A model generated the notes under the pieces. It saw only the letters and a list, made by a program, of their open reading frames with translations. It searched no databases and had not been told where the DNA came from. This document shows, in pieces, positions 29,441-38,330 of a DNA stretch of 64,000 nucleotides; position 1 is the first letter of the stretch, and each line of letters starts with the position of its first letter. The translations under genes and the position numbers were made by a program. The stretch comes from Caballeronia cordobensis (GTDB taxonomy: Bacteria; Pseudomonadota; Gammaproteobacteria; Burkholderiales; Burkholderiaceae): contig NZ_FCNY02000021.1 in assembly GCF_001544575.2 (NCBI RefSeq), positions 62,001 through 126,000 on the forward strand, in the 5' to 3' direction.

Positions 29441-30553
29441 TCACACCTCGTACGAAGAAAGCGACGAGCACGCGCCGCATTTGGCGCAGCCCGCTTTGAT
29501 ATCGGCAGAGCGCATGCTGGCGTTTGCGAGCATCGCACCGATGGGCGCCAGCACTGAACGCATGAAATCCGGCGCGGGCGCGGGATGATCTTCGAGCGGC
29601 GTGCCGCTGATCGGCACGAACGGCACGACGAACGGATACACGCCGAGCGCGATGAGCTCACGCGCCGTATCGACGATGGCCTGGGCGCTGTCGCCCAGCC
29701 CCGCGAGAATGTACGTGCTCACCTGTCCGCGTCCGAACACGGCCACCGCCGCCTCGAAGGCTTCCATGTAACGCGCGACCGGCACCGTCGCCTTGCCCGG
29801 CATGATGCGTTCGCGCACGGAAGGCGTCACCGCTTCTAGATGCATGCCGAGCGTGTCGATGCCGCTTGCCTTCATGCGCTCGAACCAACGATCGTCGTCG
29901 GGCGGCTCACATTGCGCCTGGATCGGCAGATCGACTGCGGCCTTGATCGCGAAGGCGCTTTCGCAAAGGATCTGCGCGCCGCGATCGGACGTCGGCGGCG
30001 TGCCGGTAGTGAGCACCATATGCTTGACGCCATCCAGCAGCACGGCGGCGCGCGCCACTTCGGCAAGCTGTTCCGGCGTCTTGCGCGCAATCGTGCGCCC
30101 CGCAGCGAGCGACTGGCCGATCGCGCAGAACTTGCACGACTTGCGTCGGCTCTCGTAGCGGATGCAGGTTTGCAGCACGGTCGTCGCGAGCACGTCCGCG
30201 CTATGCAGCGTCGCGATGTGCGAGTACGGCACGCCGTCGAGCGTCTGCATCGCATAGAAGCGCGGCGCCTTCGGAAAGCTGATGCTCGCAATTGGAATCG
30301 CATTGCGCATCAGCGCGCTTTTGCCGTTCGCATCGGGCTCTCCGGCGACGAACGGCGACTCCCACGCGGTGCTCGTATGCACGGGCACCATGATGGTCAC
30401 GCCATCGACCGTCACCGCCTTGTGATCCGACGGTCCCGCGCCGCCGCGCCGGCTCGACACACCCGCGCGCGGATCGACGAGCCGCAGGCCCGTCGACTGA
30501 AGCTCAGTCATCAATTGCCGTGTCGATGCCGGCAGGTTCTCTTGAGCGCTCAT
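29441..30553 (-). CDS. MSMEG_0568-family radical SAM protein (Nit1C cluster)
   Basis: The 370-residue protein has an iron-sulphur motif at C130, C140 and C143 (C-x9-C-x2-C), longer than the usual CxxxCxxC. The C-terminal tail is also Cys-rich (AGCAKCGACSS), possibly a second cluster site. Between them lie a TIM-barrel-like series including VLTTGTPPTSDRGA and LGMHLEAVTPSVRERIMPGK. Its first 50 bp overlap the nitrilase gene. Radical SAM proteins cleave S-adenosylmethionine to start radical chemistry. In the Nit1C set this member is always present, but its reaction is not known. Confidence 0.9.
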   Translation of the reverse strand: MSAQENLPASTRQLMTELQSTGLRLVDPRAGVSSRRGGAGPSDHKAVTVDGVTIMVPVHTSTAWESPFVAGEPDANGKSALMRNAIPIASISFPKAPRFYAMQTLDGVPYSHIATLHSADVLATTVLQTCIRYESRRKSCKFCAIGQSLAAGRTIARKTPEQLAEVARAAVLLDGVKHMVLTTGTPPTSDRGAQILCESAFAIKAAVDLPIQAQCEPPDDDRWFERMKASGIDTLGMHLEAVTPSVRERIMPGKATVPVARYMEAFEAAVAVFGRGQVSTYILAGLGDSAQAIVDTARELIALGVYPFVVPFVPISGTPLEDHPAPAPDFMRSVLAPIGAMLANASMRSADIKAGCAKCGACSSLSSYEV

Positions 30554-31511
30554 CGTGTTCGGTGTCCTTGAAGGAAGTGACGGGCGATGCCGGGCGATCG
30601 TTGATCGCGAGGCTCAGCAGCTCGGGCCGTGCGTAATGACCGACCGAATCCATCATGCGTTTGCGCTTCGTGATGAGCGCCATGTCGAGATCGGCGATCA
30701 CCATGCCCTCGCCTTCGCGCAAAGGCTCGGCGAGATGCTGGCCTTCGGGCGAGACGATCGCCGTATTGCAGCCGCCGCGCAGTGCGCGTTGCAGGTTCGG
30801 ATCGGGCGTGACGGCTTCGATCTGCGCATCGGTCAGCCAGCCCGTTGCATTGACGACGAAGCAGCCCGATTCGAGCGCGTGATGGCGGATCGTCACTTCG
30901 ATCTGCTCCGCGAAGATCGGACCGACCAGCGAGCCGGGGAACTGGCTGCAATGGATCTCTTCGTGCTGTGTCATCAGCGCATAGCGCGCGAGCGGGTTGT
31001 AGTGTTCCCAGCAAGCGAGCGCACCGACCCGTCCCACGCCCGTTTCGACGACCTTTAGACCGGCTGCGTCGCCTTGTCCCCAGATCATGCGTTCATGAAA
31101 CGTCGGCGTGATCTTGCGGCGCTTGAGCAGCAGCTTGCCGTCGGTATCGAAGATCAGTTGCGTGTTGTACAGGCTGCCGTGATCGCGCTCGTTCACGCCG
31201 AGCACGACGACCATGTTCGCGAGCCGCGCGTGTTCGGCCACCGCCTGCGTGACCGGACCCGGCACCACGACCGCTTCCTCGTAGAGCTTCATGTGATCCG
31301 CGCCCGATGCCACCGGCGCGCGCACGAACGAGAAATACGGGTAATACGGCACGAAGGTCTCGGGGAACACAATGAGCTGCACGCCCTGCGCCGCAGCTTC
31401 GTCGATGGCCGTACAGACGCGGTCGAGCGTGCCGTCCGGACGCTCGAAGTCCGGCGTGATCTGCACGGCGGCGGCGCGCACGATGCGCTTTTTCGAAAGG
31501 GCATCGGCCAT
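30504..31511 (-). CDS. Nit6803-family nitrilase (Nit1C cluster)
   Basis: The 335-residue protein has the complete nitrilase triad: E51 in FPETF, K133 in KRRKITPTFHER and C167 in ALACWEH. ATG 31511 lies 5 bp after the preceding stop, whereas the open frame further upstream overlaps that gene. Nitrilases hydrolyse nitriles to the acid and ammonia. Members of this subfamily, placed in the Nit1C cluster, have been linked to growth on cyanide as nitrogen source and to nitrogen starvation. The substrate in this organism cannot be read from sequence. Confidence 0.92.
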   Translation of the reverse strand: MADALSKKRIVRAAAVQITPDFERPDGTLDRVCTAIDEAAAQGVQLIVFPETFVPYYPYFSFVRAPVASGADHMKLYEEAVVVPGPVTQAVAEHARLANMVVVLGVNERDHGSLYNTQLIFDTDGKLLLKRRKITPTFHERMIWGQGDAAGLKVVETGVGRVGALACWEHYNPLARYALMTQHEEIHCSQFPGSLVGPIFAEQIEVTIRHHALESGCFVVNATGWLTDAQIEAVTPDPNLQRALRGGCNTAIVSPEGQHLAEPLREGEGMVIADLDMALITKRKRMMDSVGHYARPELLSLAINDRPASPVTSFKDTEHDERSREPAGIDTAIDD

Positions 31512-31516
31512 GATCG

Positions 31517-31999
31517 TCACACGGTCCACGTATGGATGACGAGCGCGTTCTCCTTGCGATGAAGCAGCTGGATATCGAGAACGTCGAGCGGGTTGATCGG
31601 ACGAATGCCTTCGATGAGCGAGGCTTCGCCGTGTCCGTACAGCGCCTGCAACGCGAAGCGGCACGCGTACACCTTGCCGCCTTCGGCCATGAACTTCTGC
31701 AGTTGCTTGTTGAAGTTGAGATGGCCGGGGAAGGCTTCGTCGCCGAGCGTCGGAAAGCCGCGTTGCAGACCGAGCGTGACGCCGGGGCCGTAGAGCAGCA
31801 CCGACGTATCGAAGCCCTTGCGTTGCAGGCGCGTGGCCTGCAGCATGTTCACGAAACCGATCGAGCCTTCGAACGCAACCGTATGAAACGTGACGAGCGC
31901 CTTTTCACCGGGTTCGGCCTTCACATCCTCGAAGACCTTCTCTTCGTAGTCGACCAGAAAGTCGCCGTTCTTGTGAAGCGGTTGATTGACTGCGGGCAT
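31517..31999 (-). CDS. MSMEG_0572/Sll0783-family nitrogen-starvation protein (first gene of Nit1C cluster)
   Basis: The 160-residue protein starts MPAVNQPLHKNGDFLVDYEEKVFEDV and has a DsrE-like look, with TFHTVAFEGSIGFVNMLQATRLQRKGFDTSVLLYGPGV. A cysteine sits late in the chain in KVYACRFAL. It is the usual leader gene of Nit1C clusters and is induced under nitrogen limitation in cyanobacteria (Sll0783). The promoter should lie in the 400-bp gap to the divergent MocR gene. Confidence 0.9.
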   Translation of the reverse strand: MPAVNQPLHKNGDFLVDYEEKVFEDVKAEPGEKALVTFHTVAFEGSIGFVNMLQATRLQRKGFDTSVLLYGPGVTLGLQRGFPTLGDEAFPGHLNFNKQLQKFMAEGGKVYACRFALQALYGHGEASLIEGIRPINPLDVLDIQLLHRKENALVIHTWTV

Positions 32000-32400
32000 G
32001 GCATTCTCCGATGTATGGGTTCGCGAACGAGCCGTCGCGCTCGATCGTTATCGATCGCTTTCATCGCGACGGCGAACGCTAAAACGCAACGGATATGCCA
32101 ATGATTGGCCCGCGAAATGCAATCACTTTGCAATCAAGCAAAACGATCTTGCATGCGCGAACCGAAAATTTTTTGCGGAAGCCTTGATTCACGGGCCTTC
32201 GCGACGCGCCGCCTCGCTCATGCTCACACAGCCCACGCACGATTTCAGCGCAGAAAAGCGTGTGCATGGTGCGCGGCACACCGAAGCCGTGCATCGATGC
32301 GATCAATGCAATCAAGTGCGATCAGCGCATGCGATCTCTTTTCGATCGATTGTTTTGTCATGCTAAGGTCATCCGAACCATCACCGGAGACATCGCGGTC
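32000..32400. promoter_or_regulatory. Divergent promoter region of the Nit1C operon and MocR gene with TGCRATCA repeats
   Basis: No gene is supported in this gap. It contains TGCAATCA at 32118-32125 and TGCAATCAAG at 32129-32138. A cluster follows with TGCGATCA at 32298-32305, TGCAATCAAG at 32307-32316, TGCGATCA at 32317-32324 and TGCGATCT at 32330-32337, all on the same strand. Spacing of 9-13 bp suits a protein that binds direct repeats, as MocR-type regulators do. The first pair lies 118-140 bp upstream of the Nit1C operon, the second about 65-105 bp upstream of the MocR gene. Confidence 0.6.
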
Positions 32401-33792
32401 ATGAATCAGCTTGCGCATCACTGGGTCAGGAAGCTCGAAGACAGCAGAAAGCCCGCTTATCTGACGATTCCCGATCTGATCGAGGAAGACCTCGCGAGCG
32501 GCCGGCTTCGTCCGAGAGACCGGCTGCCCGGTCTGCGCGACCTCGCCGATCTGCTCGGGCTGAACTACACGACCGTCGCGCGCGCGTATGCCGAAGCGCG
32601 CAAGCGCGGCCTGCTCGATTCACGCGCGGGCAGCGGCACGTTCGTGCGCGGCAGAACGCAGACGTTGCCGCTCGCGGGTGGCAGCAGTGTCGAGATGTCG
32701 ATGAACATGCCGCCCGAACCGCCCGCGCTCGCGGCGCGGCTGCGTGCATCGGCGGCGAGTCTGATGGAGCGCGCCGATCCGTTTCAGTTGCTGCGCTATC
32801 AGGATTTCGGCGGCACGGCGGCGGATCGTGTTGCGGGACGCGAGTGGCTCAAGGCGCGCATTCCCGATGTCGATGTCGATACCGTGCTCGTCTGTCCCGG
32901 CATTCATGGCGCGCTCGTCGCGCTGGTTTCGCAGCTTGCGCGGCCCGGTGAAATAATCTGTCTGGACTCGCTCGCTTATCCGGGGATCAAGGCGATCGCA
33001 TCGCAACTGGGCGTGCGCCTGCAAGCCGTGCCGCGCGACGATGAAGGGCCGCTGCCGCATGCGTTCGAAACATTGTGTCGAACGGAAAAGCCCGGCGGCT
33101 TCTATTGCAATCCGACCTTGCAGAATCCGAGCACGTTGACGTTGACACGGCAGCGGCGCGAAGCGCTGGCGGATGTGGCCCTGCGCTACAACGTGCCGAT
33201 CATCGAGGACGAGCCTTATGGGATGTTGCCTTGCGATGCACCCGCCACGCTTGCCGAACTTGCGCCCGAACTGACGTATCACGTGACGGGCTTATCGAAG
33301 ACGCTCGGCGCGGGGTTGCGTGTCGCGTATCTGAAAGCGCCGACGTCGCGGCAGACTCAGCGCATCGCGGGAGCGTTGCGGGCGACGACGGTCATGCCGA
33401 GTCCGTTCACCGTGCTGCTCGCAACGCAATGGATCAACGATGGCACCGCCGCCGACGTGCTCGATTCCATTCGCGATGAAGCAGCGGCGAGGCAGGCCAT
33501 CGCGTCGGCGGAGCTTCGAGGTCTCGCCTTCGACGCGGATCCGCAAGGGTTTCATCTCTGGCTGCCCGTGCCTTCCATGTCCGACTGGAGCGCGCCCGAA
33601 CTTGCCTTGCAGTTGCGCAATCAGGGCATCGGCGCGGTGGCCGGCGCCGCGTTCTCTACCGATGGCAATCCGCCGAATGCACTGCGACTGTGTCTCGGCG
33701 GGCCGCAGGATCGCGAGGATTGCCGCGAAGCGCTAAGGCGCGTGGCGGACATGATGGCCGATCCGCATCATCTGCATATGCCCATGCTTTGA
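32401..33792 (+). CDS. MocR-type regulator (GntR winged helix fused to aminotransferase domain)
   Basis: The 463-residue protein has an N-terminal winged helix (about 10-80: LIEEDLASGRLRPRDRLPG, NYTTVARAYAEARKRGLL, GSGTFVRGR) fused to a fold-type I aminotransferase domain. The latter contains the PLP lysine in HVTGLSKTLGAG and the DEPYG loop. ATG 32401 follows GGAGA at good spacing. MocR proteins bind DNA and sense PLP-linked amines or amino acids. Divergence from the Nit1C operon suggests it controls that operon, which would couple it to an amino-compound signal. Confidence 0.9.
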   Translation: MNQLAHHWVRKLEDSRKPAYLTIPDLIEEDLASGRLRPRDRLPGLRDLADLLGLNYTTVARAYAEARKRGLLDSRAGSGTFVRGRTQTLPLAGGSSVEMSMNMPPEPPALAARLRASAASLMERADPFQLLRYQDFGGTAADRVAGREWLKARIPDVDVDTVLVCPGIHGALVALVSQLARPGEIICLDSLAYPGIKAIASQLGVRLQAVPRDDEGPLPHAFETLCRTEKPGGFYCNPTLQNPSTLTLTRQRREALADVALRYNVPIIEDEPYGMLPCDAPATLAELAPELTYHVTGLSKTLGAGLRVAYLKAPTSRQTQRIAGALRATTVMPSPFTVLLATQWINDGTAADVLDSIRDEAAARQAIASAELRGLAFDADPQGFHLWLPVPSMSDWSAPELALQLRNQGIGAVAGAAFSTDGNPPNALRLCLGGPQDREDCREALRRVADMMADPHHLHMPML

Positions 33793-33806
33793 AGCGATGC
33801 GTACCA

Positions 33807-35018
33807 TCAAGCACCGGTGGCGTAACGTCGGCAATGCTCCAGGTAGCCCGCTTCGTGGCTGCTCACCAACTGAACGATGCTGTTCCAAAGCCATAGCGGC
33901 GCGTCGATGTTCTTCGATCGATTGCGGCCGAGTTCGGCTCGCCACTCCCGCTTCGTAGCGTCGTCCATCTGCCGCGCATGCGCCTTGCCTACGACGCCCG
34001 CGAGATAGTGCGCGACGTGCATCGCGTCATCCTTGCCGAGTTGCCCGATTTCGAGCTTCATGTCCTGTGGCAACAACTCGCGGATCACCACGCCGCGATC
34101 GAGCAGGCGTGCCGCGCGCATGCGTTCACCGAGATACGGCGACAGGTTTCGCGCACCTTCGAGGACGCGCAAGGCGTTGTCGCGCGGCATCGCGACGTCG
34201 TCGTACCGGGGCGCGGCGGCCTTCACACCTTCCTTGATGTCCATCAGACACAGGTCGTCACCTTCCACGACGCCACCATCGACATCGAGCAGGACCGCAT
34301 AACGCAGACGGCCGAGCGAGCTGCAACCTTTCACCCAATACGCCGCGTCCAGCACGACGACCTCGCCGGACTCCTTGCGTCCCTTCAGGCTCGTCGGCAG
34401 GCTTGCGATGTCCTCATGGGCGAAGAGCGCGCCGATCGCCTTTCGCTCGTCTCTGGCAAGCGGCCAGAATCGTTTGCCCAAGGGAATCGTCGGATGCAGA
34501 TCCTGGATGCGCTCACGCGCGAGATGCTGCCACGATCGACGCACGGCTTCCTTCATCGTTACAAGAACGGGTTCGGGACGCTTGAGGTCGATGACTTCAT
34601 CCGCGAAGGCGGATTCATATCCTGCGGCCAACGCCTCGACCATTCGCACGACGTTCAGGCCCGACAACGATGATCCGCGCGCAGCCGTCGCGAGCGACAA
34701 ACCCAGACGAACGACGTCATGCACAGGGTTGCCGATCACCGTCTGGTCGAGGTCGCGAATCTGGATTTCCACGTTGCCTTTGGCATTGGCAATCGGTCCG
34801 AGATTGCCGGTGTGGCAGTCGCCGCAAATCCACACCCCCGGGCCGCGGGGCAACGATTCTCCGTTCGCGTCCATCAACCACTCATAGAATCGTTCGGTAT
34901 TGCCTCTGACGTACGCGTGCGGCGAGCGCGCCATCTTGCAACGGCGCAGTTCGGTCAGAAGCGCCTGCCGGTCATCGGGCGCAGGCATTCCCTTGTTCGC
35001 TTTGCTGTTCTTGCTCAT
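33807..35018 (-). CDS. DUF2252 family protein
   Basis: The 403-residue protein has the DUF2252 pattern: MARSPHAYVRGNTERFYEWL, WICGDCHTGNLGP, IQIRDLDQTVIGNPVHDVVRLGLSL, and a late KEGVKAAAPR and HYLAGVVGKAHARQ. The fold resembles aminoglycoside-phosphotransferase-like kinases, with GDCHTGN and IRDLDQ in the places of the catalytic and metal loops. The biological substrate is unknown. ATG 35018 (MSKNSK) is chosen, and an upstream ATG at 35075 is possible. The gene converges with the MocR gene. Confidence 0.85.
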   Translation of the reverse strand: MSKNSKANKGMPAPDDRQALLTELRRCKMARSPHAYVRGNTERFYEWLMDANGESLPRGPGVWICGDCHTGNLGPIANAKGNVEIQIRDLDQTVIGNPVHDVVRLGLSLATAARGSSLSGLNVVRMVEALAAGYESAFADEVIDLKRPEPVLVTMKEAVRRSWQHLARERIQDLHPTIPLGKRFWPLARDERKAIGALFAHEDIASLPTSLKGRKESGEVVVLDAAYWVKGCSSLGRLRYAVLLDVDGGVVEGDDLCLMDIKEGVKAAAPRYDDVAMPRDNALRVLEGARNLSPYLGERMRAARLLDRGVVIRELLPQDMKLEIGQLGKDDAMHVAHYLAGVVGKAHARQMDDATKREWRAELGRNRSKNIDAPLWLWNSIVQLVSSHEAGYLEHCRRYATGA

Positions 35019-35377
35019 ATCCGATTGCCACGAGTAGTCGGCAATCAGAGCAGGAGCTGTGCCCTTGTCTTCCAAACGGCTTACGCGGACGGCGAGTCAC
35101 GCAGCCATTCAGGTGTCGAAGCGTGTCTCCAGCACGCCGGCGATATTCGCCAGATTCGCCTTGAGCTGTTCCAGTGCGAACGACAGCGTCGACAACGCCT
35201 GCAACTGCCGTCAATCGTTCGCGGGTTCGAGAATGACCTTCGCGATATCCGATTGGACAGCAGTGGACGCATCGTTCAGCGGCCCGAGAGAGCGTTCGGC
35301 AGGCGGCAGCCGCGCGCCGCTGCGCATCCACGAGTTTTTGCGCCGCGCTCGCTGACGAGACCTCCGCGAATGTCGGC

Positions 35378-36682
35378 ATGCTTGATCCGCAGCGGATCCT
35401 GGTGATCGCTCGCACTACGGCCGCTCGCTATCAGCGGGCCAACAAGAGCATCGCGCAGATCGCTCGCGAACTCGATGTCGACTATGTGCTAGAAGGATCG
35501 CTGATGCGCGAAGGCGGACGGGTTCGCATCCTGGCGCAACTGATTCGCTCCTTCGATCAAGTGCAGCTCCTGAGCTGCGCGCACGAGCCGATGGCCAAAG
35601 GCGCGCTCGATATTCAAAAGGAAGTTGGCGCGGCGCTAGCGAGGGAGGTCTCGCCCGCCCTCGCCGAGCGGCAGCAACACAGGTTGTCACGCAGGCTTCC
35701 GATCGATCCGGCCGCGCACGACGCGTATCTGCGTGGCCGTTATTACTGGACGCGCCGCGTGCATTTTGATGCCGGCTTCGCCGCACATCATGCGCTGAAC
35801 GACGAGGACTTCATACGTGCGCACAGCTACTTCGAGACCGCCCTAGATCTCGACCCGACCTATGCACTGGGCTACGTGGGGATGTCGAACATCTACGGCT
35901 CCACGGCAACCCATGGCTTCTATGCGCCCTCGCAGGGCTATCCGAAAGCGCGCGAGGCGGCACTGCGCGCCTTGGAGCTCGACCCAAGCCTTCCCGAGGC
36001 GCATCAGGCCCTCGCGGGCGTTCATTACTTCTACGACTGGGACTGGCGCCGCGCGGAAGAGGAGTTTCTCGCGGCCCTGCGCCTGAACCCTAGCCACGCC
36101 GAAACCAGCCGCCTCTATGCGCGATTGTTGCTCGTGCTCGGCCGGGAGGCGGAAGGACGCGCCCAGTTTGAACTCGCGGAAAGAGTCGATCCCCTCGGAT
36201 TCGAAGGTTCGCGTGTCTTTGGGCTCGTGCAGTCGGGCCGGTATGACGAAGTGATTCGCGAGTATCTCAGCGCGGGGCGTGGCCCGAGCTCGCCGCTCAT
36301 ATATCAATTGCTCGCGACCGCTTTCGAGGTCGAGGAGCATTTCGAGGAAGCGATCGACGCAACCATCGACGCACTCACACGCTGCAATGAATTCGCCCGT
36401 GCCGAGGCGATTCGGACAGTGTGGTGTTCGGGCGGCTATAAAAAGGTTCTCGAATGGTACCTGCAAGATTTGCTGGCAAGACGGCGACACCGATATACCT
36501 CGCCTTTCCTGCTCGCCGAGATCTACGCGCGGCTCGAGAGGCCGGACGAGATGTTCCACTGGCTTGAAGTCGCGCTCGCAGAACGCTCGCCCCGGCTTTG
36601 CGAGCTTCGCACGAACGCGTGGTTCAGGCGTTTCCGCTCGATGGGACGTTTCCGCAATGTCGAACGGCGCATCGGCCACTGA
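35378..36682 (+). CDS. TPR-repeat protein resembling the C-terminal part of CadC/adenylate-cyclase-like regulators, 5' truncated
   Basis: The protein of 434 residues begins inside a conserved module. VIARTTAARYQ...SIAQIARELDVDYVLEGSLMREG...VRILAQLI is normally preceded by a winged helix or cyclase domain and an FxxGLxxE strand. In-frame similarity continues upstream to about 35330 (LADETSANVG) and then stops, so the original N-terminus is lost and the ATG at 35378 is probably accidental. TPR helices fill residues about 130-420. Whether the fragment is expressed is unknown. Confidence 0.7.
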   Translation: MLDPQRILVIARTTAARYQRANKSIAQIARELDVDYVLEGSLMREGGRVRILAQLIRSFDQVQLLSCAHEPMAKGALDIQKEVGAALAREVSPALAERQQHRLSRRLPIDPAAHDAYLRGRYYWTRRVHFDAGFAAHHALNDEDFIRAHSYFETALDLDPTYALGYVGMSNIYGSTATHGFYAPSQGYPKAREAALRALELDPSLPEAHQALAGVHYFYDWDWRRAEEEFLAALRLNPSHAETSRLYARLLLVLGREAEGRAQFELAERVDPLGFEGSRVFGLVQSGRYDEVIREYLSAGRGPSSPLIYQLLATAFEVEEHFEEAIDATIDALTRCNEFARAEAIRTVWCSGGYKKVLEWYLQDLLARRRHRYTSPFLLAEIYARLERPDEMFHWLEVALAERSPRLCELRTNAWFRRFRSMGRFRNVERRIGH

Positions 36683-36701
36683 CTTTCCGTGGGACGACCG
36701 T

Positions 36702-36947
36702 TCAGTGATGGCGAAACGTATCGGACCGCATACGCATTTCACTCGACCGGGCAGAATCGCCAGGACTGGAAGAACTTCGGTCCAGGGACGAAAGCGAACC
36801 TGCGCTCGCCGACGTATCTGCTACGCCGCCGATATCCTTTGCGGACTGCGTTGATTGAGGCGGCTGGGTCGACGGTCTGTCTTGCGCCCAAACGTGGCAC
36901 GAGACGACCATCGCCGCGACAACCGCTACGACTTGGGTCATTTTCAT
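36702..36947 (-). CDS. Small secreted hypothetical protein
   Basis: This 81-residue protein has a clear signal peptide, MKMTQVVAVVAAMVVSCHVWA followed by QD. The mature part is about 60 residues, very rich in Ser, Thr and Gln, with no cysteine. No family is recognised. The start is supported by a GGAG-like site upstream on the minus strand. Its composition suggests a flexible periplasmic peptide. It converges on the TPR gene. Confidence 0.5.
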   Translation of the reverse strand: MKMTQVVAVVAAMVVSCHVWAQDRPSTQPPQSTQSAKDIGGVADTSASAGSLSSLDRSSSSPGDSARSSEMRMRSDTFRHH

Positions 36948-37549
36948 TTCAGCTTACTCCGGTTCCGGATTTAGCACGGCTGTCGAGAAACCAGTCGTGA
37001 ACGTCGGCGCGTAGAAGAGCCTGCGGATGGCTGTGAGTTCACGCCTAGCCGTCAGGGTGCGCCGAGCGGCGCACGGGGGCCATCGACGAAATCTGAAGAA
37101 ACGCTTAAGCACGCCCGGTTGAGCCGGCGTCCAGTCGGCAATCCGCACATAAGTGTGTCGCGGATCGACGCCAAGCGGACCACCGATATGCCGAAGCGCA
37201 CGACTGCAAAGCTTCCCGCAGCGGTCATTCCCTGCGATCGAAAAGAAGCGAGCGCTATCGTCGACGCCTCGACGTCGCTAAATGTCTGGTTGAAGTTGGC
37301 CGTCGACGATTGGTTGTCTGAGGCTCGAGTGGAGCTATTTCCCGACGGGCGCCGAGGCAGTACGGTAGATCCTAATTGATGCGGGGGAATAGGCTTGGCT
37401 CAGTCATTTCGCCAATTTTTGGACCTATCGGCCGAAATCTCAGAATAGTAACGTCACGTTATGTCATGGATCACGCGCAAAGGCGAAGCAGCTGACCTGC
37501 GCCCGTGGCGCAAGAGACATCATTTATGGCCGAATGCCAAAGGACAAAT
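36948..37549. other. Gene-poor stretch
   Basis: Open frames at 36954-37148 (-) and 37119-37379 (+) show no recognisable domain. The latter could encode a 60-odd-residue protein from ATG 37188 (MPKRTTAKLP), but support is weak. AT content rises at 37380-37450, where the promoter of the AhpD-like gene may lie. Confidence 0.45.
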
Positions 37550-37996
37550 ATGATCCGCTTGAACTGGAAAGAGATCGCCCCGGACGGCGCAAAGGCGCTT
37601 TTCGGTATCCATCACTATGTGACCAAGAGCACCAACCTGCCAGAGGAACTCATCCATCTCGTCTTCCTCCGTGTTTCTCAAATCAACGGATGCGCCCATT
37701 GCATCGACATGCACAGTCGCGATCTTAGAAAGACCATGTCCATCGACAAGATCACGTTGGTAACGGTGTGGGACGAGGTTCCGCACCTGTTCTCCGATCA
37801 GGAGCGCGCCGCCTTGGGTTGGGCCGAAGAGGTGACTCGCTTGAGCGAAACGCATGCTTCGGATGAGGCTTACGCAGCGGCCTCAGCGGCATTCGCACCG
37901 AAAGATCTCGTCGATCTCACGATAACGATCGCCGCGATGAACGCTTTCAACCGTCTCGGCGCTCCATTCCGCCTTCCTGTCGCCGCCAGGATCTGA
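37550..37996 (+). CDS. Carboxymuconolactone decarboxylase/AhpD-family protein
   Basis: The 148-residue protein carries the AhpD-type redox motif with C48, C51 and H55 (NGCAHCIDMHSRD). A second half contains FSDQERAALGWAEEVT and LVDLTITIAAMNAFNRL. Members with CxxC-x3-H act as thiol peroxidase partners or alkylhydroperoxidases rather than as decarboxylases. ATG 37550 is chosen because AAAGGA lies at correct distance. Frames from 37505 lack a ribosome site. There are no partner genes nearby. Confidence 0.88.
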   Translation: MIRLNWKEIAPDGAKALFGIHHYVTKSTNLPEELIHLVFLRVSQINGCAHCIDMHSRDLRKTMSIDKITLVTVWDEVPHLFSDQERAALGWAEEVTRLSETHASDEAYAAASAAFAPKDLVDLTITIAAMNAFNRLGAPFRLPVAARI

Positions 37997-38330
37997 GTCC
38001 ACGAAGGCATCTGACAGCGACGCGTCCGTCAGAATTTGCGCTACGTCTCATGCCGACAGAGACGACCCCATGCTGCAGCCGCGACTGAAGATGCGTTTGC
38101 CATTTGTGAACTGATGTGGGAGGGTCACGCTCATACCGAAGCTCGGTGTCTAACCGACGCTTTCACGTCTTCACGCGTTAAGTCTGATCTGTAGCGCCAA
38201 GTCAATCGAATCTGAACGACCGACGATCTCTGCGTCGATCAGCGGTTCCCCGGCCAAATCCCCGTTGGCCTGCGAAATCCCGCGCGCCATATGCTCGGCA
38301 AGCGCAAGTGCGCATCGCCCACATATGGGG
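37997..38330. other. Intergenic stretch, nothing recognised
   Basis: Convergent AhpD-like and dienelactone hydrolase genes flank this stretch. No gene, hairpin with T-run or repeat was noticed. Confidence 0.5.
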
